Shown: positions 54,564 through 64,000 of the stretch, one piece after another
How the letters are laid out: each line of letters starts with the position of its first letter
Numbering within the stretch: the stretch's first letter is position 1
Assembly: GCA_910574455.1 (NCBI GenBank)
Contig: CAJSYZ010000011.1
Location: 3,022,941 to 3,086,940, forward strand
DNA: 64,000 nt
From: Trichaptum fuscoviolaceum
Taxonomy: Eukaryota > Basidiomycota > Agaricomycetes > Hymenochaetales > Trichaptaceae
Direction: 5' to 3'
The notes under the pieces: generated by a model
What the model was told of the DNA's origin: nothing
Seen by the model: only the letters and a program-made list of their open reading frames with translations
Database searches by the model: none
Translations under genes and position numbers: made by a program

Positions 54564-55736
54564 TCAAATCTCAAATAAGAGACGGACATCCGCGAGGTCC
54601 TCTTCGGTGTACCCTGTAGCGGGTTTCTGCAGCATAGGGTGTGGTAGAGGTGCTGATCTTTCGCTAACCGGTGTTCCGACGAAAGACCGCGTCCGGCTTC
54701 TAGACCGGGGCACGTATATAGGAGACGGCGATCGTTTAGGACTACGACTGCGATACTCCAAGGAATACATCGGGGACCTTGGAGATTTGGGAAGCTCCGC
54801 GAGTCCAAACTGCAACGCATTCTTCTCCTTTTCGAACTTTCGTTTTCGAATCCTTTCGCGGAGCTCGGCAAGACGCACAACCACACCTAGACCAAGCCTC
54901 TCGGCCTCCGCTTTCGATATCGACTCCTCACGTACACCGATGGTAGCATACGCCTGCTCAAGCCAGCCAAACGCCTTATCAACTTGGTAGTCGCGAGCTA
55001 TGACTGCTTTGTCGACGGGCTCGATGTCGAGCTTATCCATCTTTCGCATAGCCAGCGATTTGACCTTCGGGAACTGCCACATATGCGCGAGCCGCAGTAT
55101 AGCGGTCCATTTCTCAAGCGGAGCCTCGTAATCATACTCACTGAACGAAGAGCTCAGAAAAACAGATAAGATGGCCATCGACCTGGAGACTCACTCGCTA
55201 TAGAAAATCCAAAGGAAGCACTCAAATTCTCCATTTGTCACATCTGGCAAGGGAATCGCGTTTGAGTCCGAGGTGCCCATGAGCTCTGTCCCGTTCGGTG
55301 TAACCACAGAAAGCATATCTCGGAACTTCACAGATTCGCGGACGAAGAAATACCGGTGCACGCGAAAAAGATGCCCTCCCACCTGTTAAAAGAAGGAAAA
55401 AGAACAATAAGTAAGTTATGCATGAGACATTGTGTTAATCAGAATATCATTACGTACCAGGAATGTGACATCGCCGCTCGGGATGTAGTAGACTGGATGC
55501 CTTACAATCGGCTCGAACTCGAGATCAGAAACTACAGTGGCCGTGCGTGATCGCGAGATGTGCGACATGTTGCTCCAATTCTCGCCGATATCAGTTGGAC
55601 TAAGGATTGACAAGGATGAGACGGGAGAGGGAGTGTCGGTGGGAGATTCGACAGGAGATGTGAAGGTCTCGCTAATGTATTCGATGTCGTCGAGAGCGCT
55701 GGTGACGGGGGAGGCGTAGGAATTACAGAACGCCAT
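54564..55736 (-). CDS. BTB/POZ protein, array member 2
   Basis: The start M-A-F-C-N-S-Y at 55736 is shared with members 3 and 4, so I prefer it to the upstream in-frame ATG at 55802. The N-terminal region holds T-P-S-P-V-S-S-L-S and the N-W-S-N-M-S-H-I-S-R-S-R motif. The BTB fold starts H-P-V-Y-Y-I-P-S-G-D-V-T-F-L-V, then F-R-V-H-R-Y-F-F-V-R-E-S-V-K-F-R-D-M-L, F-L-W-I-F-Y-S-E and W-T-A-I-L-R-L-A-H-M-W-Q-F-P-K-V-K. Two introns interrupt the domain. The C-terminus is short, Ser/Arg/Pro-rich (R-S-R-S-P-K-R-S-P-S-P), and ends L-L-F-E-I, similar to the V-F-G-I end of member 1. The frame is intact. Confidence 0.85.
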
Positions 55737-57587
55737 GGACAACGGTCTGCATTGAGCTGGCTTATCTAGTCCGTCATACTCATAGAAGCAATCGGTCTTC
55801 ATAGTAGTACCCTTGCACGTGTTGATTGATGTGCACGCCTGGGGAGCATGGTAGTAGTAGTACTAGCCTGAGAGAGGATTTGATTCTTTAAGCGCTCCAA
55901 CCCAAAACTTAACAAGAAGGCTCGAGTACCCGCGCTTGACGCACCTTTAACCCTCAAGTTATGCATACTTTTGAGTAAATGCAGAGCATCTCCTGGGCTT
56001 TTAAAAATACTAGAAGAGTGAAAGCTTAGCCTCTGCTACAAGTTCAAGTTGCTAGGATGTAAAATGTACTAAGGTCAGAAAGACGTTGCAGTGCATGCCA
56101 GTGTCACGGTTCAAGTTCCGGCGGAGTCTGAACTGAATTTTAATTGAAAAAACGGCGGACTCACTTCCTTCGTTGCTTCAAAACGTTCGTTGACTCGAAC
56201 CAGTCGTTACAATTTACCTGCGACTGGCTTGCGTCTACTTCCTTCGATTTGCTCTTTTTTGGTTGTAGAACTGAGAGGCGAGCTTCACATACTATTAACC
56301 TTCAATGGATTGCTCAGCTCGTGTTTATTGAGCCATCCATATCGGCACGTTGGTGTAACTAGTAATCTTAATCAGTCAATGCTGATGCTGCAGTAACAGG
56401 ACTATTGGATTTGCTCGCGGACAATGGACGATTCATCCTCTCACTTGAACAATCTTGGCTGTCTCGGTACGCAGGAAGTTCCGTGCCCCATCCGTAGCTT
56501 GCAATAAGTAATAGGCTTCGGTTGAGGCTCCTCCAAAACCCTTATCTAAACGGTAGAGTAAAGTGTGCCTTTAGAACACTAACTCTGGTGCAGGAGCTAG
56601 TACGTGTATCATCTTTAAGTATAAAATGAAAGCTGCTGTACGGGTACCTCTTGGATCACAACCGCAACCTTTCGCGCGTACTAGCACTTGTTTTTGTCGC
56701 AAAATCCATTCAGCATCTTCGTTCAAGCACATTTCATGGACTAGGAAGTCGGCGGCGAATTCGAGCGATGAAATGAGGTCCAACATAACTACGATTTGTG
56801 GCTTGTGAGTCTGTTGCAAGTGACTGCCATCTAGTAAGACTCAAATCAGTCAGGTTCCCTCGCCGCACGATAGCTGCCCATCCGCATACCAGCCAGCCCG
56901 CACTTACTGACTCCGAGACGTCCCGGAAACCGTCCGAAGACCTGATAATTTCATTACTCTGCGATTTCCCGAGGAGACTCAACATCCCCGATACACCGGG
57001 CAGAAGAACACAGGAAATTATGTGGTAAAGTCAAGAATAGAGTACGAGCTTATCGACCATGGGATTCGGTGGTACGACTACTCCTTCTGTGCCGCACTCG
57101 GAGAACATATCCGGGATTCGGTGGCTTCGCAGTTGATGGATTGAGTTAAGAAGTAAGAAGAGGCGGAAAATGATTGCTCATATCACTGCTCGAGACACCC
57201 TTGTCACAGGATTATGATGTGCTCTTGACGTGTTTGATATTTTATCTCTCTAGACAAGCGTGATACAACGACCGAGGTATGAAGAGGGAAATTAACCGGC
57301 AGTATACCATTGGGAGGCGTCGGACTCGCCGGAAAATCATAACCAACGAGGTCAACAAAATTTCTACATAGTAGTCCACCTAAAATTGGCTTTGCCACAG
57401 TGCATCATACATAGTGTTCCTTATGTACACAGCAAGTCTGAGATACAGCCCCTTCTCACAATCATTGTTGCGGGTTAAGTTAGAACAGTTCACAAACGAA
57501 TTTATGCTGAAACCCATATGTACATAAGTCCTGGAAACTGCAACCATGGCATTGTTGAACTGCATACATGCTGTTAAATTTGGTGCC
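55737..57587. other. Long gap in the BTB array with a possible gene relic
   Basis: This is 1.85 kb. On the minus strand, 56985-56571 contains coding-like sequence: G-W-L-V-C-G-W-A-A-I-V-R-R in one frame, then F-A-A-D-F-L-V-H-E-M-C-L-N-E-D-A-E-W in another, meeting near 56815. Either an intron or a frameshift joins them. I do not recognise the product and cannot find a start, so it may be a decayed gene. The rest shows nothing I can support. Confidence 0.3.
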
Positions 57588-59067
57588 TTAATCTCCTCCA
57601 ATCAGTTCTGCCAGTTCTGCTTCCAAGTCGTTGTCCTCGGTATTTTCCCCTTCCATATTCACTGAAAACACCACCGGCTTTTCCAAAGTCCCTTTCTTCC
57701 CCTTCAACTCCTCTCCAAGTAGCTCTGCTAGTTCCACCTCCGAGTCATAATTCTCGGTATCTTCCTTTACCTTGTCCTCCGAAAACACCACCGGCTTCTC
57801 CAAAGTCCCTTTCTCCACTTTCTTAACTTTCTTCCCCTTCTCCATTTTCTCCACTTTCTTCCCCTTCCCTTTTTTCACACTAGGTGGATCTGATGAAAGA
57901 GGCGTTGCTGATGAGGAAGTCGGAGGATCACCTTGGCCACATTTGAAAGTGGTAGCATCTTCTGGTACCATCTCTTGTTCTAAAATTATACCAGGAGGTG
58001 TCTTGGATCTACACTCAGTCAGAGACAGATTTTGGCTCGATGTTGTTTCTGCGTCGTGCTGATCGAGTTGACTTAGCGAACCGCTCGGATTCGTTGTAGG
58101 AGATGGAACATGGAATGCAATGCTCATTTGCTGTAACACGATTTTCTCTTGCTCGAATCGAGTTTTCCGAATTCTCTCGCGGAGTTCGGCAAGATGCACG
58201 ACCACGTCCAGACCAAGCCTCTCAGCCTCTACCCTGGAGATTGACTCCTCACGTTCACCGATTGCAGTATACGCCTGCTCAAGCCAACCGAAAGCTGGAT
58301 CAACCTCGTGCCGATATGCCATCACTGCCTTGTCGACTGGTTCGATGTCGAGCTCATCCAATTTTCGGGTGGCCAAGGCTTTGACCTTCACGAACTGCCA
58401 CATATGTGCGAGCCGCAGTATTGCAGCCCATTTCTCAAGCGGTGCCTCATACTCATATTCCCTAATAAACGGATTCAGAAAGGAGCTATATTGACGAAAC
58501 TTTATATCACACGAAACTCACTCATTGTAGAACAGCCAAAGGAAGCTTTCGAACTCCTCTTTCGAGACATCCGTCAGAGGAATTGCGTTCGTGTCCGAGG
58601 AGCCCATGAGAGCTGTCTCGTTTGGTGTAGCCATAGAAAGCATATCTCGGAACTTCACCGACTCGCGGATGAAGAAATACCGGTGCACGCGAAAAATATG
58701 TCCTTCTACCTGTGGAAAGAAGCAAAGAGAAACATTAGGTTGTGTATGAATGAGACATTGCATTGAGCCGAATATCGTTATATACGAGGAAGGTAACATC
58801 GCCGCTCGGGATGTAGTAGACTGGATGCCTAGCAATTGGCTCAAACTCGAGCTCGGAAACTACAGTAGCCGCGCGTGATCGAGAGTTGTGCGACATGTTG
58901 CTCCAATTCTCGCCGATATCAGATGTACTAAGGATCGACATAGATGACACTGGAGACGGGGTGTCGGGATATTCGACAGGAGATGTGAAGGTCTCGTCAA
59001 TGTGTTCGAAGTCGTCGAGAGCGCCGGTGACGGGGGAGGCGTAGGTGTAAGAGCTACAGAACGCCAT
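57588..59067 (-). CDS. BTB/POZ protein, array member 3
   Basis: The start M-A-F-C-S-S-Y-T-Y-A-S-P at 59067. The N-terminal region is close to member 2, with T-P-S-P-V-S-S-M-S uninterrupted. The BTB domain has H-P-V-Y-Y-I-P-S-G-D-V-T-F-L-V, I-F-R-V-H-R-Y-F-F-I-R-E-S and F-L-W-L-F-Y-N-E, followed by the helical W-A-A-I-L-R-L-A-H-M-W-Q-F-V-K-V-K. The C-terminal tail is long and Lys/Glu-rich, with several K-K-V-E-K runs and a duplicated G-T-L-E-K-P-V-V-F-S about 60 residues apart, each followed by an acidic E-L-A-E-L-L/I-G module. The tail ends at 57588. Member 4 shares much of the segment after the BTB domain (S-L-S-Q-L-D-Q-H), so 3 and 4 are the most recent duplicates. The frame is intact. Confidence 0.85.
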
Positions 59068-60191
59068 GAACTATGATCTGCCCTGAGCTGGCTTATCTAG
59101 TCCGCTGTAGAAGCAGTCGGCCTTCATAGCACCCTTACACGAGTTGACGACTGTGCACACCAAGGGAGCGTGGTATAGATATGTACACAGGATTTTGGTT
59201 CTTTAGGCGCCCCAACCCAAAACTGGAGCCCGAGAGCCCGCGCTTGACGCAGCTTTTACCCTCAAGCTATGCATGGGCACACCTTTTTGGCAAGTACTAT
59301 GTTGCTTTGCGTGGACTTTGATACCAGGAGGAGAGTGATTGCTTAGCCTTTGCACAGCAAGCTGATAGGATGTAAGTCAGGAAAGGCGACGGTGACAGTG
59401 CAGCCTGAGGTTTACAGCCAGCATGTGAAGCACTCCGTTCGTCCGCCGGCGGAGTCTGAACTTTGAAAGACGGCGGACTCGCCGAAGCGTCTGCCTTGCC
59501 CACGTCACGGTTCGGCCTGAGTTCAAGAAGCCATCATTGTCCGCACATTGGATGTCATCCAATAATCTTCATCAGTCTTTGTTGACACTCCCAAAGACGC
59601 ATTCCACCTGAGCGTCATTTCTTCGCCATATAGAAACCTCATTGGCAAGAACTCAGTTTTTTCTCGTGCCTCATACCAGTCTCCTACCCAAACCCTCCCA
59701 CCCGTACCTCATTAGCAAGGCTCGCATATTTACGGCCTACTTGCCTCACCATTCAGAGTGCAGCGGCTTTCACTTCGCCCGTAAGTGAGCATTGCTCTGG
59801 CCCAAACATCCTGCCAGTCCACGCTTTATCTACTTTCATTATGGCTTCTACAGCGTAAGGGTGTCTAGAAATGGATGTGTGAAAGGGATCACTCAATTTG
59901 CTTTGCCAGTGACGTATCATTATAGATGTGTATACAGCATGCAATATAAGTGTAATACTTGTTTATCTACCGATATATCCTGGTCTAATGCATCGTGATC
60001 TATACAGTCAGCCCATCACATTTTAGTGCCAGGTTGTTAACTTGAAGGCTATTGATGTTTGAAGAGCTTTCTATGCTACAGTATGTTTCTCTCGGTAGTC
60101 TCAGATATGCTCAATCTATTCTCACAATTGTTGGTCAATTACAACTTCTGTACAACTTCTCATATATGAGATTATACTAGACATAGGACAG
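59068..60191. other. Intergenic within the BTB array
   Basis: This is 1.1 kb holding the BTB3 promoter, a solo MITE end (59676) and no supported gene. Confidence 0.5.
59676..59699. mobile_element. Solo end of the 4661-type foldback MITE
   Basis: The 24 bp beginning CAGTCTCCTACCCAAACC and ending CCCTCCCA are identical to the outer end of the 4661-4840 element, but the rest of the arm and the partner arm are absent. Imperfect direct repeats lie on both sides (GTGCCTCAT and GTACCTCAT), and a third related word (ACCTCATTGG) lies about 45 bp to the left. It may be a deletion derivative or an internal recombination remnant. Confidence 0.6.
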
Positions 60192-61505
60192 TTAAGTACA
60201 GTATCTAGATTTATCCGCTGCAATGATTGCCTCTAATTCGTCTTCCAAGCTCAGATTGTATTTGTCCGAATCAACCACTGGCTCCGGGATCTCTTCCGTA
60301 ACCTTCTTCACCTTCTTCACTTTCTTCACCTTCGATTTCTTCGATGATGAAGGAGTTACTAATGAGAAGGTCAAAGGATCACCGATATCACCATGTACCC
60401 TAAAATCTGAGAGGGTATGATTCTCCAGTGCCTTCTCTAGAGGTAATCCAACTGGGGCGGGTGATTTGGGTCCGCACTCGGTTAGAGGCAGATTTTGGCT
60501 TGATGTTGTTTCTGCGTTGTGTTGGTCGAGTTGACTTAGCGAACCGCTCGAATTCGTTATAGGAGATGGAACATGAGTTGCAATGCTCATTTGCTGTAAC
60601 TCGATTTTCTCTTGCTGGAATCGAGTTTTCCGAATTCTCTCGCGGAGTTCGGCAAGATGCACGACCACGTCCAAACCAAGCCTCTCGGCTTCTGCCTTGG
60701 AAATTGGTTCCTCGCGCTCACCAATAGCAGTATACGCCTGCTCAAGCCAACCGAAAGCCGGATCGACCTCGTATTGGAGTGCCATCACTGCCTTGTCAAT
60801 TGGTTCGATGTCAAGCGTATCCAATTTTCGGGTGGCCAAGGCTTTGACCTTCACAAACTGCCACATATGTGCGAGCCGCAGTATTGCAGCCCATTTATCA
60901 AGCAGTGCCTCATACTCGTATTCGCTAACAAACGGATCAGAAGGGAGCTACATTGACGAAACTTTATATCACGAAACTCACACTTTGTAGAAGAGCCAAA
61001 GAAAGCTTTCGAACTCCTCTTTCGAGACATCCGGCAGAGGAATGGCGCTGGCGTCCGAGGTGCCCATGAGTTCTGTCCCTCTTGTTGAAGGCACAGAAAG
61101 CATGTCGCGGAACTCCGCCGACTCGCGGACTAAGAAGTACTGGTGCATGCGAAAGAGAAACCCTCCTGCCTGTTTAAAACATCAGGATTGAGATATTGCA
61201 TTTAACAGAATGACATGACACACCAGGAATGTAACATCGCCGCTTGAAATGTAGTAAACCGGATGTCTGACAACTGGCTTAACCTCGAGATCAGAGACTA
61301 CAGTGGCCGTGCGCGATCGTGAGATATGCGACATGGTACTCCAATTTTCGCTGTTATCAGACAAACTTATAGTAGACAGTGATGACACTCAGGCTGGGGA
61401 CGGGGTGTTGGAAGACTGTACAGGAGATGGGAAGGTCCCGTTAATGTATTCAAGGTCGTCGAGAACGCTGGTGTTGGGGGAAGCATAAACGCTACAGAAC
61501 GCCAT
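60192..61505 (-). pseudogene. BTB/POZ protein, array member 4, premature stop
   Basis: The start M-A-F-C-S-V-Y-A-S-P at 61505 matches members 2 and 3. At about codon 41 the frame reads T-P-S-P-A-stop, because six extra bases (CCTGAG after CCAG, near 61387-61395) introduce TGA in frame. Without them the sequence matches T-P-S-P-V-S-S-L-S of members 2 and 3. Downstream everything is open: N-W-S-T-M-S-H-I-S-R-S-R, H-P-V-Y-Y-I-S-S-G-D-V-T-F-L-V, the R-E-S-A-E-F-R-D-M-L loop, W-A-A-I-L-R-L-A-H-M-W-Q-F and a Lys-rich tail ending R-Y-C-T. Splice sites look usable, although the donor after F-Y-K reads GT-GTGAGT rather than GA-GTGAGT. The lesion looks recent; translation from an internal Met would give a protein with the BTB domain intact. 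Confidence 0.72.
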
Positions 61506-61957
61506 GAGCTGGGAGCCGCATTATCTGGTACTTATAACGGAGACGCATTCGGTTCTTGATGTGCTGTTAGTGCACGTGTTGATACTAGTAAAAGTAGTTC
61601 ATGGAGATGGGATAGCTTGAAAACTTTGGATCCTTTAAAAGCGTAATTCCAGCCGTAAAAAGAACCCGGGTTATGTGTCGCACACTTCAGAGATCCGTTA
61701 CAACGTTGTCCACTGACCTCTAATCATCACTGGACACTGCTAGCGAGTACTTCGCTGGACTAGACGAGATGAATAGCGCAGACATTACGGTTTTGAGATA
61801 GTAAGGTCGTTGAGATCCGAGTCGATTATGACTTACGAACAAACTTGAAGTAAAAAAAGCTGGGACGGCGACGTAAACTTTTTTTGGACATCACGTTTTA
61901 CTAAACTCAGCCCTAGTCCGACTTGAGAGGCTCCGACTCGAGCCTCGAACACCATGT
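61506..61957. other. Intergenic before the retroelement
   Basis: This 452-bp stretch holds the BTB4 promoter side and the left flank of the LTR. No gene is supported. Confidence 0.5.
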
Positions 61958-62260
61958 TGTTAGATATATTCAATTTATTTCATTTATCAGCTCACACTTA
62001 GTAAGCACGGCTGCGTGCGCGGCATGGACAAGCCACGCGCGCATCCGCGCATATATCCAGTAGAATTGTAGTGTTAGGTCTCAGTGCGCGCTTCCGCACT
62101 GTAGACCAGTAGGATACTTGTATTTTGTACTCAGTTTCAAACCCAGCGCATCCGCACTGGTCTTTTATTCTCTGTTTCTCGGGTCGTTGCTCCCTCAGTT
62201 CTTTTCCCCCGAACTGAGGTGAGCAACTAACTATTCTGTTCACTCGTATGATAGCTAACA
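61958..62260 (+). mobile_element. Putative 5' LTR of a Ty1/copia element
   Basis: A 303-bp segment starts TGTTAG and ends CTAACA, giving the 5'-TG...CA-3' borders and a 6-bp terminal inverted repeat typical of LTRs. An alternative start three bases upstream (TGTTGTTAG) is possible. It lies just before a copia-type primer-binding site and gag. The matching 3' LTR is outside the window or lost, so the LTR call rests on borders and position. Confidence 0.6.
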
Positions 62261-62342
62261 TGTATATTAGCGATTATCTTATTAGGTACAGTTAATAGTT
62301 AATAAGAGTTCTTTTCCCCCGAACTGAGCGATTATCTTATTA

Positions 62343-62353
62343 GGTTATGAGCC
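62343..62353 (+). promoter_or_regulatory. Primer-binding site complementary to initiator tRNA-Met
   Basis: GGTTATGAGCC is complementary to the anticodon stem-loop region of eukaryotic initiator tRNA-Met (GGCTCATAACC). Use of an internal half-tRNA-iMet primer is the known habit of copia-like elements. The site is 82 bp after the LTR end instead of adjacent; a duplicated GCGATTATCTTATTAGG (62270-62286 and 62328-62344) explains the extra distance. Confidence 0.6.
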
Positions 62354-62403
62354 TTGGTGCTCCCTGATTTAGTGCCGCTAATCGAAAGAACTCCCGAGAG
62401 TGT

Positions 62404-63315
62404 ATGGCTCCTACTCTCCGGAATAGAAATCTAGAAGCAGACAACCCAGTAAACCCAGTAAACCCAGCAGATACAGCAACAACAACAGCAGCATTGCCAG
62501 GAGACTCTTTGTCCCCCCCAGTAGACCCAGAAGATACTTTGAGCTCGTCCGGAGAACAGACGGACACAGTCAGCCCAACAACAGCAACAGCAACAGCTAT
62601 CCAGTCTTCCAGCAGACCATCGACAATGTCGGGAACCGCAACAGCAGCAACAGCAGTTCCTCCTGGACAGTCGACGTCTTCCGAGACATCGGGAACCATT
62701 TTCCCCCCGAGGTCGACGCTTAACACTGGCGTCAACGCGTTCCTTTCTTCGTCTAACGACAATCAATGGAAGATGACTGAAACAGAGAAGCTGTCAGAGG
62801 GGAGTGGTCGTTATTTTGGGTGGAAGGCACTTACGAGCATGTATTTATCCTCCACCACCCTTATTTCCTTGGTCAACGGCACCGAACCTTGCCCAGACCC
62901 TACGACTTCCCTTCCTGAAGAAATCATAGCGTGGACTCACCGAGATAATCGCGCGAAGGCGCAGTTAGGGTCTTATATCAGCATGGGTCTTCTGAGCCAG
63001 CTTGATGCAACGACAGCGGCCTCGATGTGGTCCTCAATCACAAGCCGTTTCGAGCATACTGGGGCTGGTGCGATCCTCGTTGCGCGAGATAAAATTCACG
63101 CAAAATTCATTGGATCATCCGAGACCATGGACGACCACATTGGTGAACTTCGACGACGTCGTACAGCACTCTACAGTGCAGGGGGAACCCTCCTGGAGGA
63201 AGAGTGGAAAGCGATCATTGTTAAATCACTCAGGCATAAATGGGAGAAATACCAACCTATGCTCTTGGTTGTCGGTGACTCTGAGAAGATTATTAGCTTC
63301 CTTACTCTATGGTGA
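62404..63315 (+). CDS. Ty1/copia gag fragment (UBN2-type)
   Basis: This 303-codon frame starts 143 bp after the putative LTR. The N-terminal 95 residues are low-complexity Pro/Thr/Ala-rich, including a repeated P-V-N. The gag core follows: L-S-E-G-S-G-R-Y-F-G-W-K-A-L-T-S-M-Y-L, W-T-H-R-D-N-R-A-K-A-Q-L-G-S-Y-I, A-A-S-M-W-S-S-I-T-S-R-F-E-H and V-A-R-D-K-I-H-A-K-F. This is the retrotransposon gag arrangement of Copia elements. The expected continuation (rest of gag, zinc knuckle, protease, integrase, RT) is absent: the frame stops at 63315, where unrelated DDE-transposon sequence begins. The element is therefore truncated and non-autonomous here. Confidence 0.78.
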   Translation: MAPTLRNRNLEADNPVNPVNPADTATTTAALPGDSLSPPVDPEDTLSSSGEQTDTVSPTTATATAIQSSSRPSTMSGTATAATAVPPGQSTSSETSGTIFPPRSTLNTGVNAFLSSSNDNQWKMTETEKLSEGSGRYFGWKALTSMYLSSTTLISLVNGTEPCPDPTTSLPEEIIAWTHRDNRAKAQLGSYISMGLLSQLDATTAASMWSSITSRFEHTGAGAILVARDKIHAKFIGSSETMDDHIGELRRRRTALYSAGGTLLEEEWKAIIVKSLRHKWEKYQPMLLVVGDSEKIISFLTLW

Positions 63316-63515
63316 AGTGCACTTATAGGTAGCCACTTTTGTGCAAACAATTTCGGTCACTCCAGAAAAAAGAAGATTTTTTTTCCTTTAGTAGAAATGC
63401 TCCTTTTCGCAAGACAATCATTTCCTCTAGAGGAATTTTTTTTATCTTTAAAATTGAGGGAGATAAATTTTTGAACCCGACCAAAATTGGCGTTACCAAA
63501 AAAGGTGCTTATTAA
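63316..63515. mobile_element. Left non-coding end of nested DDE transposon
   Basis: The sequence changes character after the gag break: AGTGCACTTATAGGTAGCC is followed by long T- and A-runs (for example 63370-63380 and 63427-63434). It precedes a convergent transposase frame. The exact terminus is uncertain; the break lies within about 10 bp of 63310. Confidence 0.5.
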
Positions 63516-64000
63516 TCAGTCAAAAATACGTGCTATAGTCTCCGGAACACGCCGGTGAGACTTATACTTCGTTGAGCTGAACTGCTTGACACGCAGTTGT
63601 GCATCTTTCGTTGAAAGACCTGACCTGTAAGCCTCAATCCACCGATGTGTCCTAAGCTCCCATTTCCGAATTGTCTGCAATTGAACAGAGGCCAAAGCTA
63701 ATGGCATGTTTTCCTTCAGTGTGTCAAAAGTGTAATCACATCGATCACGAAGATATTTCTTGACAGCACCCCAAAAGAATTCAATGAAGTTTAACTCGCA
63801 ATGAAACTTTGGCAGGAATATGCAGAGATGTCCCGCAGCCTCGATGACCTCCTGTACAAGTGACTTCTGCTCTTGAAAGTCGGGCTGCAGCTCAAGTATC
63901 CGCTTGTTACAGCAAGCTAATGCACCCACTTCGCATTTGCTCTCGCATCTCCCTCGCAGCTTTTTCCGAAAAAGCCCTCGCTCGGTAAGCACGGCTTTGA
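63516..64000 (-). CDS. DDE-superfamily transposase, 3' part
   Basis: The C-terminal part of a transposase runs off the right window edge. It contains L-P-K-F-H-C-E-L-N-F-I-E-F-F-W-G-A-V-K-K-Y-L-R, where the H-C-E-L-N-x-I-E motif supplies the catalytic Glu and the F-W-G helix of a Tc1/mariner/IS630-like DDE nuclease family common in basidiomycetes. W-E-L-R-T-H-R-W-I-E-A-Y-R-S-G-L follows. The stop is at 63516. The N-terminal DDE residues lie outside the window. The frame through the visible part is open, so this copy may be young. It is inserted in the copia gag. Confidence 0.75.
   Translation of the reverse strand, partial: KAVLTERGLFRKKLRGRCESKCEVGALACCNKRILELQPDFQEQKSLVQEVIEAAGHLCIFLPKFHCELNFIEFFWGAVKKYLRDRCDYTFDTLKENMPLALASVQLQTIRKWELRTHRWIEAYRSGLSTKDAQLRVKQFSSTKYKSHRRVPETIARIFD

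Overview
This window is nuclear DNA of a filamentous basidiomycete, most likely a mushroom-forming agaricomycete. Almost every gene is interrupted by many 45-75 nt GT-AG introns. The families are typical of Agaricomycetes: tandem DUF6533-type membrane proteins, HSPA12-like Hsp70s, a run of BTB/POZ paralogues, a CFEM protein, a GH28 exo-polygalacturonase and phosphoglycerate-mutase-like acid phosphatases. The DDE transposase also looks basidiomycete-like. This placement rests on gene content and gene structure; no database search was run.

Layout. 0.5-19.2 kb is dominated by membrane proteins of unknown function. Three dispersed paralogues of one small multi-TM family lie at 546-1679, 15308-17000 and 17728-19196, and two tandem DUF6533 proteins at 2522-4300 and 5500-7204. 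Between them are a microbial-type PARG (8123-9208) and a secreted GH28 exo-polygalacturonase (10249-12336). 19.6-32 kb is mostly housekeeping or expanded families: a probable mitochondrial membrane protein, two tandem HSPA12-like Hsp70 genes, the REX4-like exonuclease gene, and a mitochondrial carrier containing an 11-nt microexon. 32.5-39.4 kb holds a repeat-containing orphan, an intron-containing tRNA-Thr(CGU) beside a 70-bp tandem array derived from its own 3' end, and a large F-box/cysteine-rich gene. 40-49 kb is a minus-strand run of secreted or surface proteins: CFEM, a Ser/Thr-rich mucin-like protein, and two phosphatase-family paralogues, one of which has lost the catalytic RHG motif. 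49.7-52.1 kb has SRP72 and pinin genes in a head-to-head pair. 52.5-61.5 kb is a four-gene BTB/POZ array on the minus strand whose last member carries a premature stop. 62-64 kb is a Ty1/copia LTR element whose gag is cut short by a nested DDE transposon that runs off the window.

Mobile and repeat DNA. A 180-bp near-perfect foldback element with a 9-bp target duplication sits at 4661-4840, with a solo end of the same family at 59676. There is a TA-flanked MITE candidate (14914-15021), a 71-bp degenerate tandem repeat (14540-14890) and further inverted repeats (17303-17462, 35656-35815). The most unusual structure is the B-box-bearing tandem array beside the tRNA gene (35221-35600). A second curiosity is an identical 6-nt insertion after CCAG both in one arm of the foldback element and in the fourth BTB gene. 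Gene coordinates for spliced genes give start codon to stop codon; splice sites were read by eye from GT/AG signals, frame continuity and paralogue comparison.
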